Notes under the pieces: model-generated
The model's input: only the letters and a program-made list of their open reading frames with translations
Databases searched by the model: none
What the model was told of the DNA's origin: nothing
In this document: in pieces, positions 18,552-26,898 of the stretch
Position numbering within the stretch: the first letter of the stretch is position 1
Layout of the letters: each line of letters begins with the position of its first letter
Source: a bacterium
GTDB taxonomy: Bacteria > Zhuqueibacterota > Zhuqueibacteria > Residuimicrobiales > Residuimicrobiaceae
NCBI GenBank assembly: GCA_029565685.1
Contig: JAKQNR010000032.1
Coordinates: 1 to 64,000 of the forward strand
Length of the DNA: 64,000 nucleotides
Reading direction: 5' to 3'
Made by a program: the position numbers and the translations under genes

Positions 18552-21371
18552 CTATTGGATTCTGAAAATTTTCAGGGTTCCCGTCGGCCTATCGTTTGCA
18601 ATATGCACCGCCAAGGTTCCGGGTTCATAGACGGTCACTTCCGCAGGCCGACCGTTGTAAGTCGCTTGATAGCCGTAAAGGGGATTCATGCACGCCAAAA
18701 TCGTGGAGCGGCCTGACGGCCGTTCGCTGTGATTCATCAATTGAAGGATCAGTTCACTCTTATCCTGGTTAAAGGTCTGCATTTTGATCCACAGATCATA
18801 CCCCGTGGTGATCCGGCCTGTCCGGTAATAGCTGGAAAACCAGGAGAGCACCGGTGCGGAGAGGGCGCCGAACTGATGCCAGCCGGCGCCGCGCCCGGTC
18901 TCGATGATAAAATGCTCCATACAATGGTAAGAGTTTTCCACCTCTTTTTTCCACACCTCCAAGGCCGTCTGCGCGATTTTATGCGCCAGCTCCGCTTCAT
19001 CCAGATCGAGCAACCGTTTCCAAAAAAACCATTGGTGCGGCATCCAGATGGTGCCGTTCCAATATCCATCTTTGCGGTAATAGCCGGCGGACTGGTCTAC
19101 GGCACTCAATCCGATCCAGGACCATATCTCTCCTTCGCTGCGCAGGTGCTGCAAGATGCGCTGGTTCTGATTGTCTGTGCAGATGCCGGCGAACAGCGGG
19201 TAGCAACCGTCCAATCCTTTGTTGAAATTTTCACCTGATTCGGTGCGCAGCAGGCCGATGGGCTGACCGGCATCGTTGTGAACCACATAGCCAAAATAGC
19301 CGGTTTTTTCATCCCAGGCGTGTTTCTGAATCGCTGCGCTGAACATGCGGATGTCCTGCTCATAACGGCGAACATCGTCTTTAAGGTTCAGGGCTTGGGC
19401 CGCCATTTTGAGAATTTTAGCGCTGCGGATGCAATGGGAGGTGCTGACCATGGGAGCTACCGTGGCCTCCAGGTTCTCGGCGTGGACATACTTTTGCGGT
19501 GGATAGTCATCCCAGCCGCCGGAATTGTAGAAATAGTCCCAGGTTTTGGTCAGGTTGGATTTCAGCGTCCGCGTGGTGGAACTTCCGCTGTGCCCGGCCA
19601 GAAAAAGATAATACTGCTTCATGCGGGGGTAGAAATAGCGCAATAGCTCGATGGATTGCGTGCGATTCCATAAATCCAGAAACAGGGACATCTGCACCGG
19701 CACCGGCGAACCATGATGGATAAAGGCGGACTGGCTGCCTGGCGGCGTGGTATAGGCGTTCAGATTTTCGATGGCGCGCCGCGTGTCCAGCTCCAATAAT
19801 CCCAGCCCGATAAACCCGGAATCCCAGGTGTAGAGACAATCCCACCAGCGGCCTGGGGCACTGTGCCTGATATAGCTTTTTTGCGTATAGACCGGATAGA
19901 CCACATTGGTCAGCAGTGTGGCGGCCATGCGCTCCTGACTAAAGACATATCGAGCGCCGCCGCTGCGTGAGGAAAGATCGGCAAGCCGCATTCGGTTTTC
20001 CTCATAGGTTTTCTCAAAAGATCCGCTCTTTTCCGCGTAGCGGGTTATCTGCGCTTCAACCTCGGCTTGCGTGCCGGTGCAGACGACGCTATAAAGAGTT
20101 TTCTGCGAATGGGGGGACAGGCGGATAGGACGAATAAAAACATTGGTGAAGTGGCCATTCCCTTCGCCGTAAAATTTAGTCAGCACATGATCGTTGGCCA
20201 TGCGGCGGAAAAAAATATCCAGGTCGCGGCAGTAGAATTCCCGCACCTGAACGTCTGCGCTGAACCAGAGCAATCCGTAGTAGTGGTCGATGTCTTTATA
20301 CTTGAGCACCAGGCTGTTGGCCACCGGTCCTTTCTGTAGGGCAGGAACCGGATCCCACTGAATCGTCTCAAAACGGACGTCGCCGGCCTTTGATCGCGGC
20401 GTGAGACAAAAGCCATCCATCTCGATGGGCCGGCCGCCGAGCGAGGTGAGGGAGAGCGTGTGCTTTCCAGCGTCCACCGCTCCCACCGGCGCCTGAAGGG
20501 TGGTCAGAGAATCGGCGCCCCGGCAGACCAGCTGGCCCTGAAAAACGCCGCCCATTTGCAGGGTCAGCGACTCTCCCTTTTTCATGCGATAGCGCAAAAT
20601 CAACACAGCGTCGTTGCAGTTTTCTTCCACCGTTACGGTGTAACGAACTTGATCCCCTGGATGACGGCCGAACCCCTGGCCAAGGCCTGAACCGCCGACA
20701 AAACCGTGGTCCCTGACCTCTTTGTACCATCCGCCGTCGTACACCAGCGTTTTCTGCGGCTCTTGGTCTTGCGTGTGAATCTGGTCATAGTCGATGGCGC
20801 GAATCCAGTTAAGGCGGCTGGGACCCTGAACAACCGCGGGATGAATGGGTGTGTCCGGTTGATAGGGCTTAAGAGAAGGAAAATGCAGCGAGGCCATCAG
20901 ATGGAGCACAATGCTCTGCTCTTCCGCAGTCTGATTCACGCAGTGCATGCGGACCAGCCGGGCCTGTTCATCGAGAAACGAATAAGAGATGTCGGCAAAC
21001 ACTCGATCTTTCCATTCCAGTTCATGACGAAAGGAAAAATAGCGCAGATCGGGCGACGCTTCCCAGGGATGAAAGCCGGACTCAAAAAAGGTGTTGGGCA
21101 CATCGACCTTGCGACGGTAAAAGCCGGGGAATACGCTGAGGTCGAAGCGAATGCCTTTCTGCACATCCGGGATATGAGAGAGGCCGATGTATTTTTTGGT
21201 ATAGGGACCCCAGGCAGGAAAGCTCAGGTCATGAGTGTCTTTGATTTCGTCAAGAATTCGGCGGTAGAGCGTTTCCCCCTCTTGATCACTTTGGCCCCAA
21301 GCTGAACCGGCCAGTAGCGCCGCCGTCAGAAAGAGGGAGGAAATTATTTTTTTGCTCAGGCTGTTGTTCAT
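18552..21371 (-). CDS. Exported GH63/GH37-like six-hairpin glycoside hydrolase
   Basis: 939 residues with signal peptide MNNSLSKKIISSLFLTAALLAGSAWG. An N-terminal beta-rich region of about 450 residues precedes an (alpha/alpha)6 catalytic barrel (about 480-850). Key patches are WWDCLYTWDSGFIGLGLLEL (the WDSGF element near residue 515 fits the catalytic-acid region of GH63/GH37-like enzymes), KTWDYFYNSGGWDDYPPQKY, RKDGYWNGTIWMPHQWFFWKRL and GAGWHQFGALSAPVL, followed by a C-terminal sandwich. Family members release glucose, mannose or related units from oligosaccharides. It lies between the symporter (174 nt upstream) and the regulator (about 60 nt downstream), all on the minus strand, so it is probably co-transcribed. 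Substrate not determined. Confidence 0.8.
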   Translation of the reverse strand: MNNSLSKKIISSLFLTAALLAGSAWGQSDQEGETLYRRILDEIKDTHDLSFPAWGPYTKKYIGLSHIPDVQKGIRFDLSVFPGFYRRKVDVPNTFFESGFHPWEASPDLRYFSFRHELEWKDRVFADISYSFLDEQARLVRMHCVNQTAEEQSIVLHLMASLHFPSLKPYQPDTPIHPAVVQGPSRLNWIRAIDYDQIHTQDQEPQKTLVYDGGWYKEVRDHGFVGGSGLGQGFGRHPGDQVRYTVTVEENCNDAVLILRYRMKKGESLTLQMGGVFQGQLVCRGADSLTTLQAPVGAVDAGKHTLSLTSLGGRPIEMDGFCLTPRSKAGDVRFETIQWDPVPALQKGPVANSLVLKYKDIDHYYGLLWFSADVQVREFYCRDLDIFFRRMANDHVLTKFYGEGNGHFTNVFIRPIRLSPHSQKTLYSVVCTGTQAEVEAQITRYAEKSGSFEKTYEENRMRLADLSSRSGGARYVFSQERMAATLLTNVVYPVYTQKSYIRHSAPGRWWDCLYTWDSGFIGLGLLELDTRRAIENLNAYTTPPGSQSAFIHHGSPVPVQMSLFLDLWNRTQSIELLRYFYPRMKQYYLFLAGHSGSSTTRTLKSNLTKTWDYFYNSGGWDDYPPQKYVHAENLEATVAPMVSTSHCIRSAKILKMAAQALNLKDDVRRYEQDIRMFSAAIQKHAWDEKTGYFGYVVHNDAGQPIGLLRTESGENFNKGLDGCYPLFAGICTDNQNQRILQHLRSEGEIWSWIGLSAVDQSAGYYRKDGYWNGTIWMPHQWFFWKRLLDLDEAELAHKIAQTALEVWKKEVENSYHCMEHFIIETGRGAGWHQFGALSAPVLSWFSSYYRTGRITTGYDLWIKMQTFNQDKSELILQLMNHSERPSGRSTILACMNPLYGYQATYNGRPAEVTVYEPGTLAVHIANDRPTGTLKIFRIQ

Positions 21372-21544
21372 AAAAGCTCTCCAGGTAAAAAAGACAAACT
21401 GCTTGTTCTACATAAAAGCCCGCGGTCTGCCGGATCGATCAGGTCAGCGTGCGTCCGGCGACGATCGGGCCGCCGGCGGCGTGAGCAGCCCGCCTGGAAG
21501 CGCGAGCATCCTGACCATACCCTCTGTACCGGCGCCTGATTTTG

Positions 21545-23335
21545 CTAAATATCTTCGATTTTGTCATACCAGTTCTTTTTTAAAATCCAGGTCGTGATAA
21601 CGACCAGGGCCAGCGCAATGCCAAAGGCGTAAAATTTGATCAGGATCAGATAGATCGGCAGCAGTTTGATGGCTGTCTGCCAGGTGATCCCGATTAAGAT
21701 GTTGAACATATCTCGACGGAACCCGGTGTTTCGTTTGCAGTCCGGATTCGCGGCAACGCACTTTTCGTAAATCGGTTGCCAAGCGCCCCAGGGCCGCACT
21801 TGCAGGTAAAACCGCATCAACACGCTTTCTTCTTCGGCCGGGGTTTTCAGGGTGACGATCACTGATACTGCTCCGGCCAGAATCAAAATGATCGGGAAGG
21901 AGTAGATGGCCGAGAGGGAGGGGGCCACCCATGGGATGATCAACGCAATCAATACGCCGGAGATCATGCCGTAAAAATAACCATAGCCGTTAAACCGCCA
22001 CCAGTACCACTTGAGGATGTTGGGCGCCGTATACCCGCCCCACAGGCCGAAAGTGATCCATTCGGTGATCGAGTTGATGGACTCGGCGAAAAAACCGAAG
22101 AAGCTGCCCACCAGCACCACCAGGATGGAGGCGAAATAGCTAAAGATCACGATCTGCCTTTGACTCGCCTTGGGATTGATATAGCCGTGATAGAGGTCGT
22201 TGACGATGTACGCGGCCGCTGCGTTCATGGTGGCGCTGAAAGTGGACATAAAGGCGGCGAGCATGCCGGAGAGAAACAGACCCAGCAATCCCACGGGGAT
22301 GAATCTGTTGATCACGATGGGCAGCACGGTTTCAAAATCGATGGTGGCGCCCATGGCGGCGATATCGGTGCGAAAGAACACCAGCGCCAGTACCGTGATG
22401 CCGGTCACCAGAAACCATCGGGGAATCAGGGCAATGGAGACAAAGCCGCTCATCAATCCGGCTTCCTTGGGCGTTTTCGCCGACAGCACCCGCTGCAGAT
22501 CATAGTTTGGCCCTGGTCCGGCCATACTGATGAGGATTCCTTTGAACACGATCATCATGAAGAAAAAGCCGAACAGGCCGTATCCATCACTGGCGAGGCG
22601 CTGATTGGCGGCCGGCAGTATCGCGGACCAATCCAGATTGAGATTCCAGCCGAAAAAGATGTTGGACCAGCCCTGCGGCGTATAGGCGGCCAGATCGTGG
22701 GTCATCAGCGCGCTCATGGCGATCAGGCCGATCCATATCGAGATGATGCTCATGACGACATATTGGATGAAATCGGTGAGCACGACGGAATAAAAGCCGC
22801 CCAGAACGGTGTAGAGCGCGGTGATGAACATGAAAAGAACCGCATAGGTTTCCGCAGGCCAGCCCCAGGGCAAAAAGACCGCCGCAAATTTGCCGATGCC
22901 GGCGAATCCGTAGGTCAAAAAGCCGATGACGCTGACCAGGGCAAAGATCACCATACTGATGCGGGACAGGTTGCCGGCGCGGGTATGGCCGAACCGGGTT
23001 TCGATCCATTCGGCGCCGGTGGTCACATTGGATCGTCTGACCCAGATCGATAGATAGATCATGAAAAAGATCTGATTGAAGGTGGGCCACATCCATTCCA
23101 TCCAAGTGCCCTTCATGCCGTACATAAAGAGCATGTAGACCAGCCACATGGTTCCGCTCACATCGAACATGGAGGCTGAGTTTGATACGCCCAGCAACCA
23201 CCATGGCAGCCGGTTGTCGCCGAGAAAATAGCTTTTCAGATTGGTGGTGGCTTTTTTCTTGACGAAAAAACCCACTGTGATCATGGCAAGCAGGTAAATG
23301 ATGATGATGGCGACGTCCAGGGTAGAGAGGTTCAT
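21545..23335 (-). CDS. Sodium:solute symporter (SSS family)
   Basis: A 596-residue inner-membrane carrier with about 13-14 hydrophobic helices. Family marks include the N-terminal LDVAIIIIYLLAMITVGFFV, the FLGDNRLPWWLLGVSNSASMFD segment, the TYGFAGIGKFAA region and the later GLFLSGMLAAFMSTFSATMNAAAAYIVNDLY. It brings a sugar, sialic acid or similar solute into the cytoplasm with Na+. It sits between two exported glycosidases and downstream of the locus promoter, so its substrate is probably the mono- or disaccharide they release. AAGGA lies about seven bases before the ATG. Confidence 0.92.
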   Translation of the reverse strand: MNLSTLDVAIIIIYLLAMITVGFFVKKKATTNLKSYFLGDNRLPWWLLGVSNSASMFDVSGTMWLVYMLFMYGMKGTWMEWMWPTFNQIFFMIYLSIWVRRSNVTTGAEWIETRFGHTRAGNLSRISMVIFALVSVIGFLTYGFAGIGKFAAVFLPWGWPAETYAVLFMFITALYTVLGGFYSVVLTDFIQYVVMSIISIWIGLIAMSALMTHDLAAYTPQGWSNIFFGWNLNLDWSAILPAANQRLASDGYGLFGFFFMMIVFKGILISMAGPGPNYDLQRVLSAKTPKEAGLMSGFVSIALIPRWFLVTGITVLALVFFRTDIAAMGATIDFETVLPIVINRFIPVGLLGLFLSGMLAAFMSTFSATMNAAAAYIVNDLYHGYINPKASQRQIVIFSYFASILVVLVGSFFGFFAESINSITEWITFGLWGGYTAPNILKWYWWRFNGYGYFYGMISGVLIALIIPWVAPSLSAIYSFPIILILAGAVSVIVTLKTPAEEESVLMRFYLQVRPWGAWQPIYEKCVAANPDCKRNTGFRRDMFNILIGITWQTAIKLLPIYLILIKFYAFGIALALVVITTWILKKNWYDKIEDI

Positions 23336-23401
23336 ACAGTGTCCTTATGGGATCCGGAAATATCCAGGGCCTCACGATGGCAGAAAGCCAGGCGTACGCA
23401 C

Positions 23402-24991
23402 TCATCCATGCGCGGTGATGGCAAAGCGAATGGATGCAAGACGGTCTGTTTTGGGCAGTGTAAGGCAAAGCGTATTGCCCACCTGTTTCAGTTTAACCGG
23501 TCTGCCCTGCAGCTGGGCAGACCATTTTTTATTCGTTAGATGTTCCGGCAATCGAATCCACAGGGTTCGATCTGACTCTCCGCTGAACCTGCCGCTGATC
23601 TGATCCTGTTGCATGCGGTACTGCAAGTGCCAATCCTGCAGACCGATCGTTTGTCCGAATCCCTGAATCCACCAGTGATCCGGCACGGTGGGCGCCAGGC
23701 GCAGTGATCCATCCAATTGCAGGTCCACGCCTAATAAAAAGCGTTCGACGATGCGGATCAGGTTCGCCGGGTATTCACAGTATTGCTGCGCGCCATAGCC
23801 GCCCTGCTCCTGATACCGTTCCCGCCAATAATAACCGTTTTTTTCGCCCTCGCGGCAGACCGCCAGAATAGAGTTGAGCAATCCTGGCCCATCCTGCATG
23901 TTCGCCCGCGCCCAGGCTTCCAGGTACCAAACTCGTCCCATGGCTGCCAGATCCATTTGATCCGGAAAGGTGAATTCCCACGCTTCATAGGAACCGGGCA
24001 ATGTGGCGATGCCGGAGGGCATGCCGCCATAGTAAAACCTGTATTCATTTTTCAGCAGCGGCCAGAGCAGGGCCGCTTGTCGCCGGTCCGCCAGAGATAG
24101 GGCCAGCGCGCACCAGTTCACATCAGTCAGCCCATGACGATCGATCAATCCGTGCTGCGGATGAATATATTCGGCAAAATGGTCCTTCTGCCAGAACCGG
24201 GAGCAGAAATAGATTTTACTCCGTTCGGCCAGGTTTTGAAATCTCTGCGCCGTCGCTTGTGCGCCGATTTCGCGGTTCAACTGCGCCAGACGGCGAAAGG
24301 CGTCGACGGCATGGCACTGCGCCACTCCATCGTATTCCTGCCGGCACGGGCGTTCGATATAATAGCCGGCGCCGGCCACAGCGCCCTCGGCGGTTGTCAG
24401 CGCGGCCAGATATTCTGCACTTCGATTCACCGCCGGCAATTGTTTAATCAGCCAAATGCGATCCTGGGTGAAGCGATAGATGACATCGGCATTCTGAATC
24501 AGGGTGGGCCCGGCCAATGCCCGCAGGGGATCGCCGGGCACCCAATGATGATAAAGGCCGCCGTTGGCCTCTACCGCCGCCTGCGCAGCCGGAGGGCCGA
24601 TGGTCCGGCCTGCTTGCGCCGGAAGAATGGCCAGAGGCAGACTGCCATCCGGCTTTTGGAACGTCAGGACATAGTCCCAATTGGCTTTAACTATCGCGCT
24701 TTCCCCTAACCACAGCAGCGCATCGCTCATCTGATGTCCATCCAGAGAGGGGTAGGTGTTGGCGTAGCCGAATCCCTGGCCGTCTGCACAAACAGAAAAA
24801 TAGCCAAAGAACACGCTGTCGTTGACCGCGGCCAGAACGTTTTGCCCGGCGGCCTTTTCAAAAGCACGCACGATTTCCTGATCCGGCAGGGTGAGCACAG
24901 GAATGGCTGGGTGTGCGTGAATCAGGGTCGCATGTATCCAGGCCGTGGACAGCCATGAAAGGATATAAAGTGGGAAAGTTGTATTTTTCAT
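23402..24991 (-). CDS. Exported six-hairpin glycosidase-like protein, first gene of the glycan locus
   Basis: 529 residues with a signal-like N-terminus (MKNTTFPLYILSWLSTAWIHA). The body is one (alpha/alpha)6 barrel with patches GYFSVCADGQGFGYANTYPSLDGHQMSDAL, YHHWVPGDPL, HGLTDVNWCALALSLADR and the C-terminal VPDHWWIQGFGQTIGLQDW, which resembles the end of GH78/GH65-like and other six-hairpin hydrolases. The enzyme class is uncertain. It is the first gene behind a strong promoter at 25132-25160, 66 bp before the symporter gene. Probably periplasmic. Confidence 0.72.
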   Translation of the reverse strand: MKNTTFPLYILSWLSTAWIHATLIHAHPAIPVLTLPDQEIVRAFEKAAGQNVLAAVNDSVFFGYFSVCADGQGFGYANTYPSLDGHQMSDALLWLGESAIVKANWDYVLTFQKPDGSLPLAILPAQAGRTIGPPAAQAAVEANGGLYHHWVPGDPLRALAGPTLIQNADVIYRFTQDRIWLIKQLPAVNRSAEYLAALTTAEGAVAGAGYYIERPCRQEYDGVAQCHAVDAFRRLAQLNREIGAQATAQRFQNLAERSKIYFCSRFWQKDHFAEYIHPQHGLIDRHGLTDVNWCALALSLADRRQAALLWPLLKNEYRFYYGGMPSGIATLPGSYEAWEFTFPDQMDLAAMGRVWYLEAWARANMQDGPGLLNSILAVCREGEKNGYYWRERYQEQGGYGAQQYCEYPANLIRIVERFLLGVDLQLDGSLRLAPTVPDHWWIQGFGQTIGLQDWHLQYRMQQDQISGRFSGESDRTLWIRLPEHLTNKKWSAQLQGRPVKLKQVGNTLCLTLPKTDRLASIRFAITAHG

Positions 24992-25131
24992 GCCAAATTT
25001 GCTTCAGGCGAAGCCGGTCCATCTTACTGTTTCGCCCGCATGGCTCGAGGCTCCAGGTATACGGATCGGTCGCGACGGGATTTATCGGTTGATTAGCCGG
25101 CGACTGAGGACGTGTGCAGGCCGGTGAAGTA

Positions 25132-25160
25132 AATATAGCAGAGTCAAAGAACAAAGTCAA
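25132..25160 (-). promoter_or_regulatory. Sigma70-type promoter of the glycan locus
   Basis: On the minus strand TTGACT (25160-25155), a 17-nt spacer and TATATT (25137-25132). Transcription would start near 25125, giving a leader of about 130 nt before the ATG at 24991. Confidence 0.65.
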
Positions 25161-25260
25161 TTTAATATTGGGGATACGACGTGTCTCTCATAGCGGTCAT
25201 TTGTCGTTACACCTGTTGCAAACCAAGGGATCCTCGTGCAGCGGCCTGCTGATTTTTGAA

Positions 25261-25289
25261 TTGCATTTTCAGACAAGATTGGCTATACT
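25261..25289 (+). promoter_or_regulatory. Sigma70-type promoter of the HipA-like/DUF3037 pair
   Basis: TTGCAT (25261-25266), a 17-nt spacer and TATACT (25284-25289). The same hexamers recur before the gene at 58417. The predicted start near 25296 leaves about 33 nt before the proposed initiation site at 25329. Confidence 0.6.
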
Positions 25290-25328
25290 TGAGTTATGGG
25301 ATTTTCTTTGACCTGAAAGGGATGGACC

Positions 25329-26105
25329 ATTCGAACCGTTCAAGCAACCCGTTACGTCACTCCTTTGAAGGAGGGCGGCTCTTTGCCGGCTATCATTGAA
25401 GCCGATGATGACGGCCTTTATGTGCTTAAATTTCGCGGCGCCGGCCAGGGCCCCAAGGCTTTGATCGCGGAACTGGTCGTGGGAGAAATGGCCCGCGCCT
25501 GTGGATTGCCGGTGCCTGAGATTGTTTTCGTTCAGCTGGACGCAGAGCTGGCGCGTACAGAGCCTGATCCAGAGATCCACGATCTCATTGTTGCGAGCGC
25601 CGGACTCAACTTGGCTCTCGACTATCTGCCCGGCTCCGTGATGTTCAATCCGGTTCTGCAACGCGTTGATGAAGATCTCGCCTCTGCGGTGGTGTGGATG
25701 GATGCTTATGCCACGAATATCGATCGCACTCCGCGCAACACCAATCTGCTGCTCTGGCACAAAACGCTTTATCTCATCGACCACGGCGCCGCGCTTTATT
25801 TTCATCACTCCTGGCGCAATTATCTCGATCGTTGCGCAGATCCGTTTCCTTCGATCAGGGATCATGTGCTGTTGCGCTGGGCGGGCAGGCTGAAACAGAC
25901 GGATGCAACAATGAAAAAGGTGATCGTCGAGGAGCTGATTGCATCAACGGTAGAAAAGATTCCGTCCGAATGGCTCATTCCGGATGAAAGATTTGCCTGC
26001 GCCGATGCTTTTCGCAAGGCGTACCGGACCTATCTGACCAACCGTCTGGACCAATCACAGAGTTTTGTCGAGGAGGCGATTCGTGCGCGGTCCTTACTTG
26101 TATGA
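25329..26105 (+). CDS. HipA-like (HipA_2 family) kinase-fold protein
   Basis: About 258 residues. The whole chain resembles the HipA_2 family: an N-terminal VQATRYVTPLKEGGSLPAI, then GLYVLKFRGAGQGPKALIAEL (the nucleotide-binding Lys region), RACGLPVPEIV and the catalytic stretch NIDRTPRNTNLLLW followed by LIDHGAALYFHH. HipA relatives are Ser/Thr kinases, but the role of this short stand-alone family is not established. Similarity begins at least at 25332, before the first ATG/GTG/TTG in frame (TTG 25365, with no binding site). AAGG at 25317-25320 lies eight bases before ATT 25329, so translation may start at ATT, or a one-base error hides ATG 25322. It overlaps the next gene by 23 nt. Confidence 0.8.
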   Translation: MRTVQATRYVTPLKEGGSLPAIIEADDDGLYVLKFRGAGQGPKALIAELVVGEMARACGLPVPEIVFVQLDAELARTEPDPEIHDLIVASAGLNLALDYLPGSVMFNPVLQRVDEDLASAVVWMDAYATNIDRTPRNTNLLLWHKTLYLIDHGAALYFHHSWRNYLDRCADPFPSIRDHVLLRWAGRLKQTDATMKKVIVEELIASTVEKIPSEWLIPDERFACADAFRKAYRTYLTNRLDQSQSFVEEAIRARSLLV

Positions 26106-26484
26106 TTATGCCATCCTGCGTCTGGTTCCGCGCGTGGAACGGGAAGAGTTTCTCAATGTGGGGGTCATCCTCTCCTGTCCGGGAAAACGGTTTCTCGATG
26201 CCCGCATTGTCATCGATGCCGAACGCTGGCGGGCGTTGGATCCATCGTTGGATATAGAGGATATCGCTGCACAGCTGGCGAGTTATCCGTTAATCTGCGC
26301 CGGTGGGGAGGCTGCAGGACCTATCGGAAAGCTGTCTCAGCGGGAGCGGTTCAACTGGCTGATAGCGCCGAAAAGCACCATCATTCAAACCTCTGCGGCG
26401 CATACGGGGTGGTGCTTGGATCCGGAGCTCATGCTTGAGCACCTGCTTAATAGAATGGTGCAAAGTGCGCAGGAAAAAAAGTAA
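26083..26484 (+). CDS. DUF3037 family protein
   Basis: 133 residues from GTG 26083, chosen because AGGAGG (26071-26076) lies six bases upstream, inside the end of the kinase-like gene. Conserved patches are YDYAILRLVPRVEREEFLNVGVIL and ERFNWLIAPKSTIIQTS, which I recognise as DUF3037. The biochemical role is unknown. The partner relation with HipA_2 proteins is, from memory, common across phyla. The overlap with translational coupling points to a fixed ratio of the two proteins, perhaps a complex. No signal peptide or membrane segment, hence cytoplasmic. Confidence 0.85.
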   Translation: MRGPYLYDYAILRLVPRVEREEFLNVGVILSCPGKRFLDARIVIDAERWRALDPSLDIEDIAAQLASYPLICAGGEAAGPIGKLSQRERFNWLIAPKSTIIQTSAAHTGWCLDPELMLEHLLNRMVQSAQEKK

Positions 26485-26898
26485 TTGGCTGCACGTCAGC
26501 TGGTCGCCGAATGGTCACTGCAGGAAGAGAACGATTTGTCTTTCGGCAGGAATCGGCCATAAATAGCTGCGCGGTTCCGAATCTTTCGGAACCGCGCAGT
26601 AGGATAAATTTCGCCATTTGGACCAGCGCTCAGCCGGTCCTTTTTCAACCCGCGGAAGAACGACCGCAGCGGCGTTGCCGACGACCGTTTGCATGTGAAC
26701 AGGGGTTTGGACGCGGCCGGAAGGTGACGCGCCCTGTCGCTCAACCCATGTTCAGGATGCGTCGCGAGAATTCGATCCTCCCCGAATCAGCCGGCGGCCG
26801 GTCGCTGGATTTGTCCGCTCTTTATCCGCAGGACCCCCGTGCGGTTTTCTCTTTCTTCCCCTGGACATCGTGGCTTGGTTCTGTTTGAATTCCCAGCG
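26485..26898. other. Intergenic region between convergent genes
   Basis: About 410 bp without a convincing gene apart from the long hairpin at 26567-26599. Frames here are short, GC-rich and unlike any family I know. Confidence 0.5.
26567..26599. terminator. Perfect 14-bp hairpin between convergent genes
   Basis: Arms CTGCGCGGTTCCGA (26567-26580) and TCGGAACCGCGCAG (26586-26599) with a 5-nt loop. It lies 82 nt after the DUF3037 stop. No T-run follows on either strand, so it is either a rho-independent-like stop of weak type, an mRNA-end stabiliser or a REP-like repeat. Confidence 0.45.

Noticed and set aside
22160..23053. 297-residue plus-strand frame opposite the symporter gene
   Set aside because: His/Asp/Gly-rich translation typical of the complement of membrane-protein codons; the minus-strand symporter is certain.
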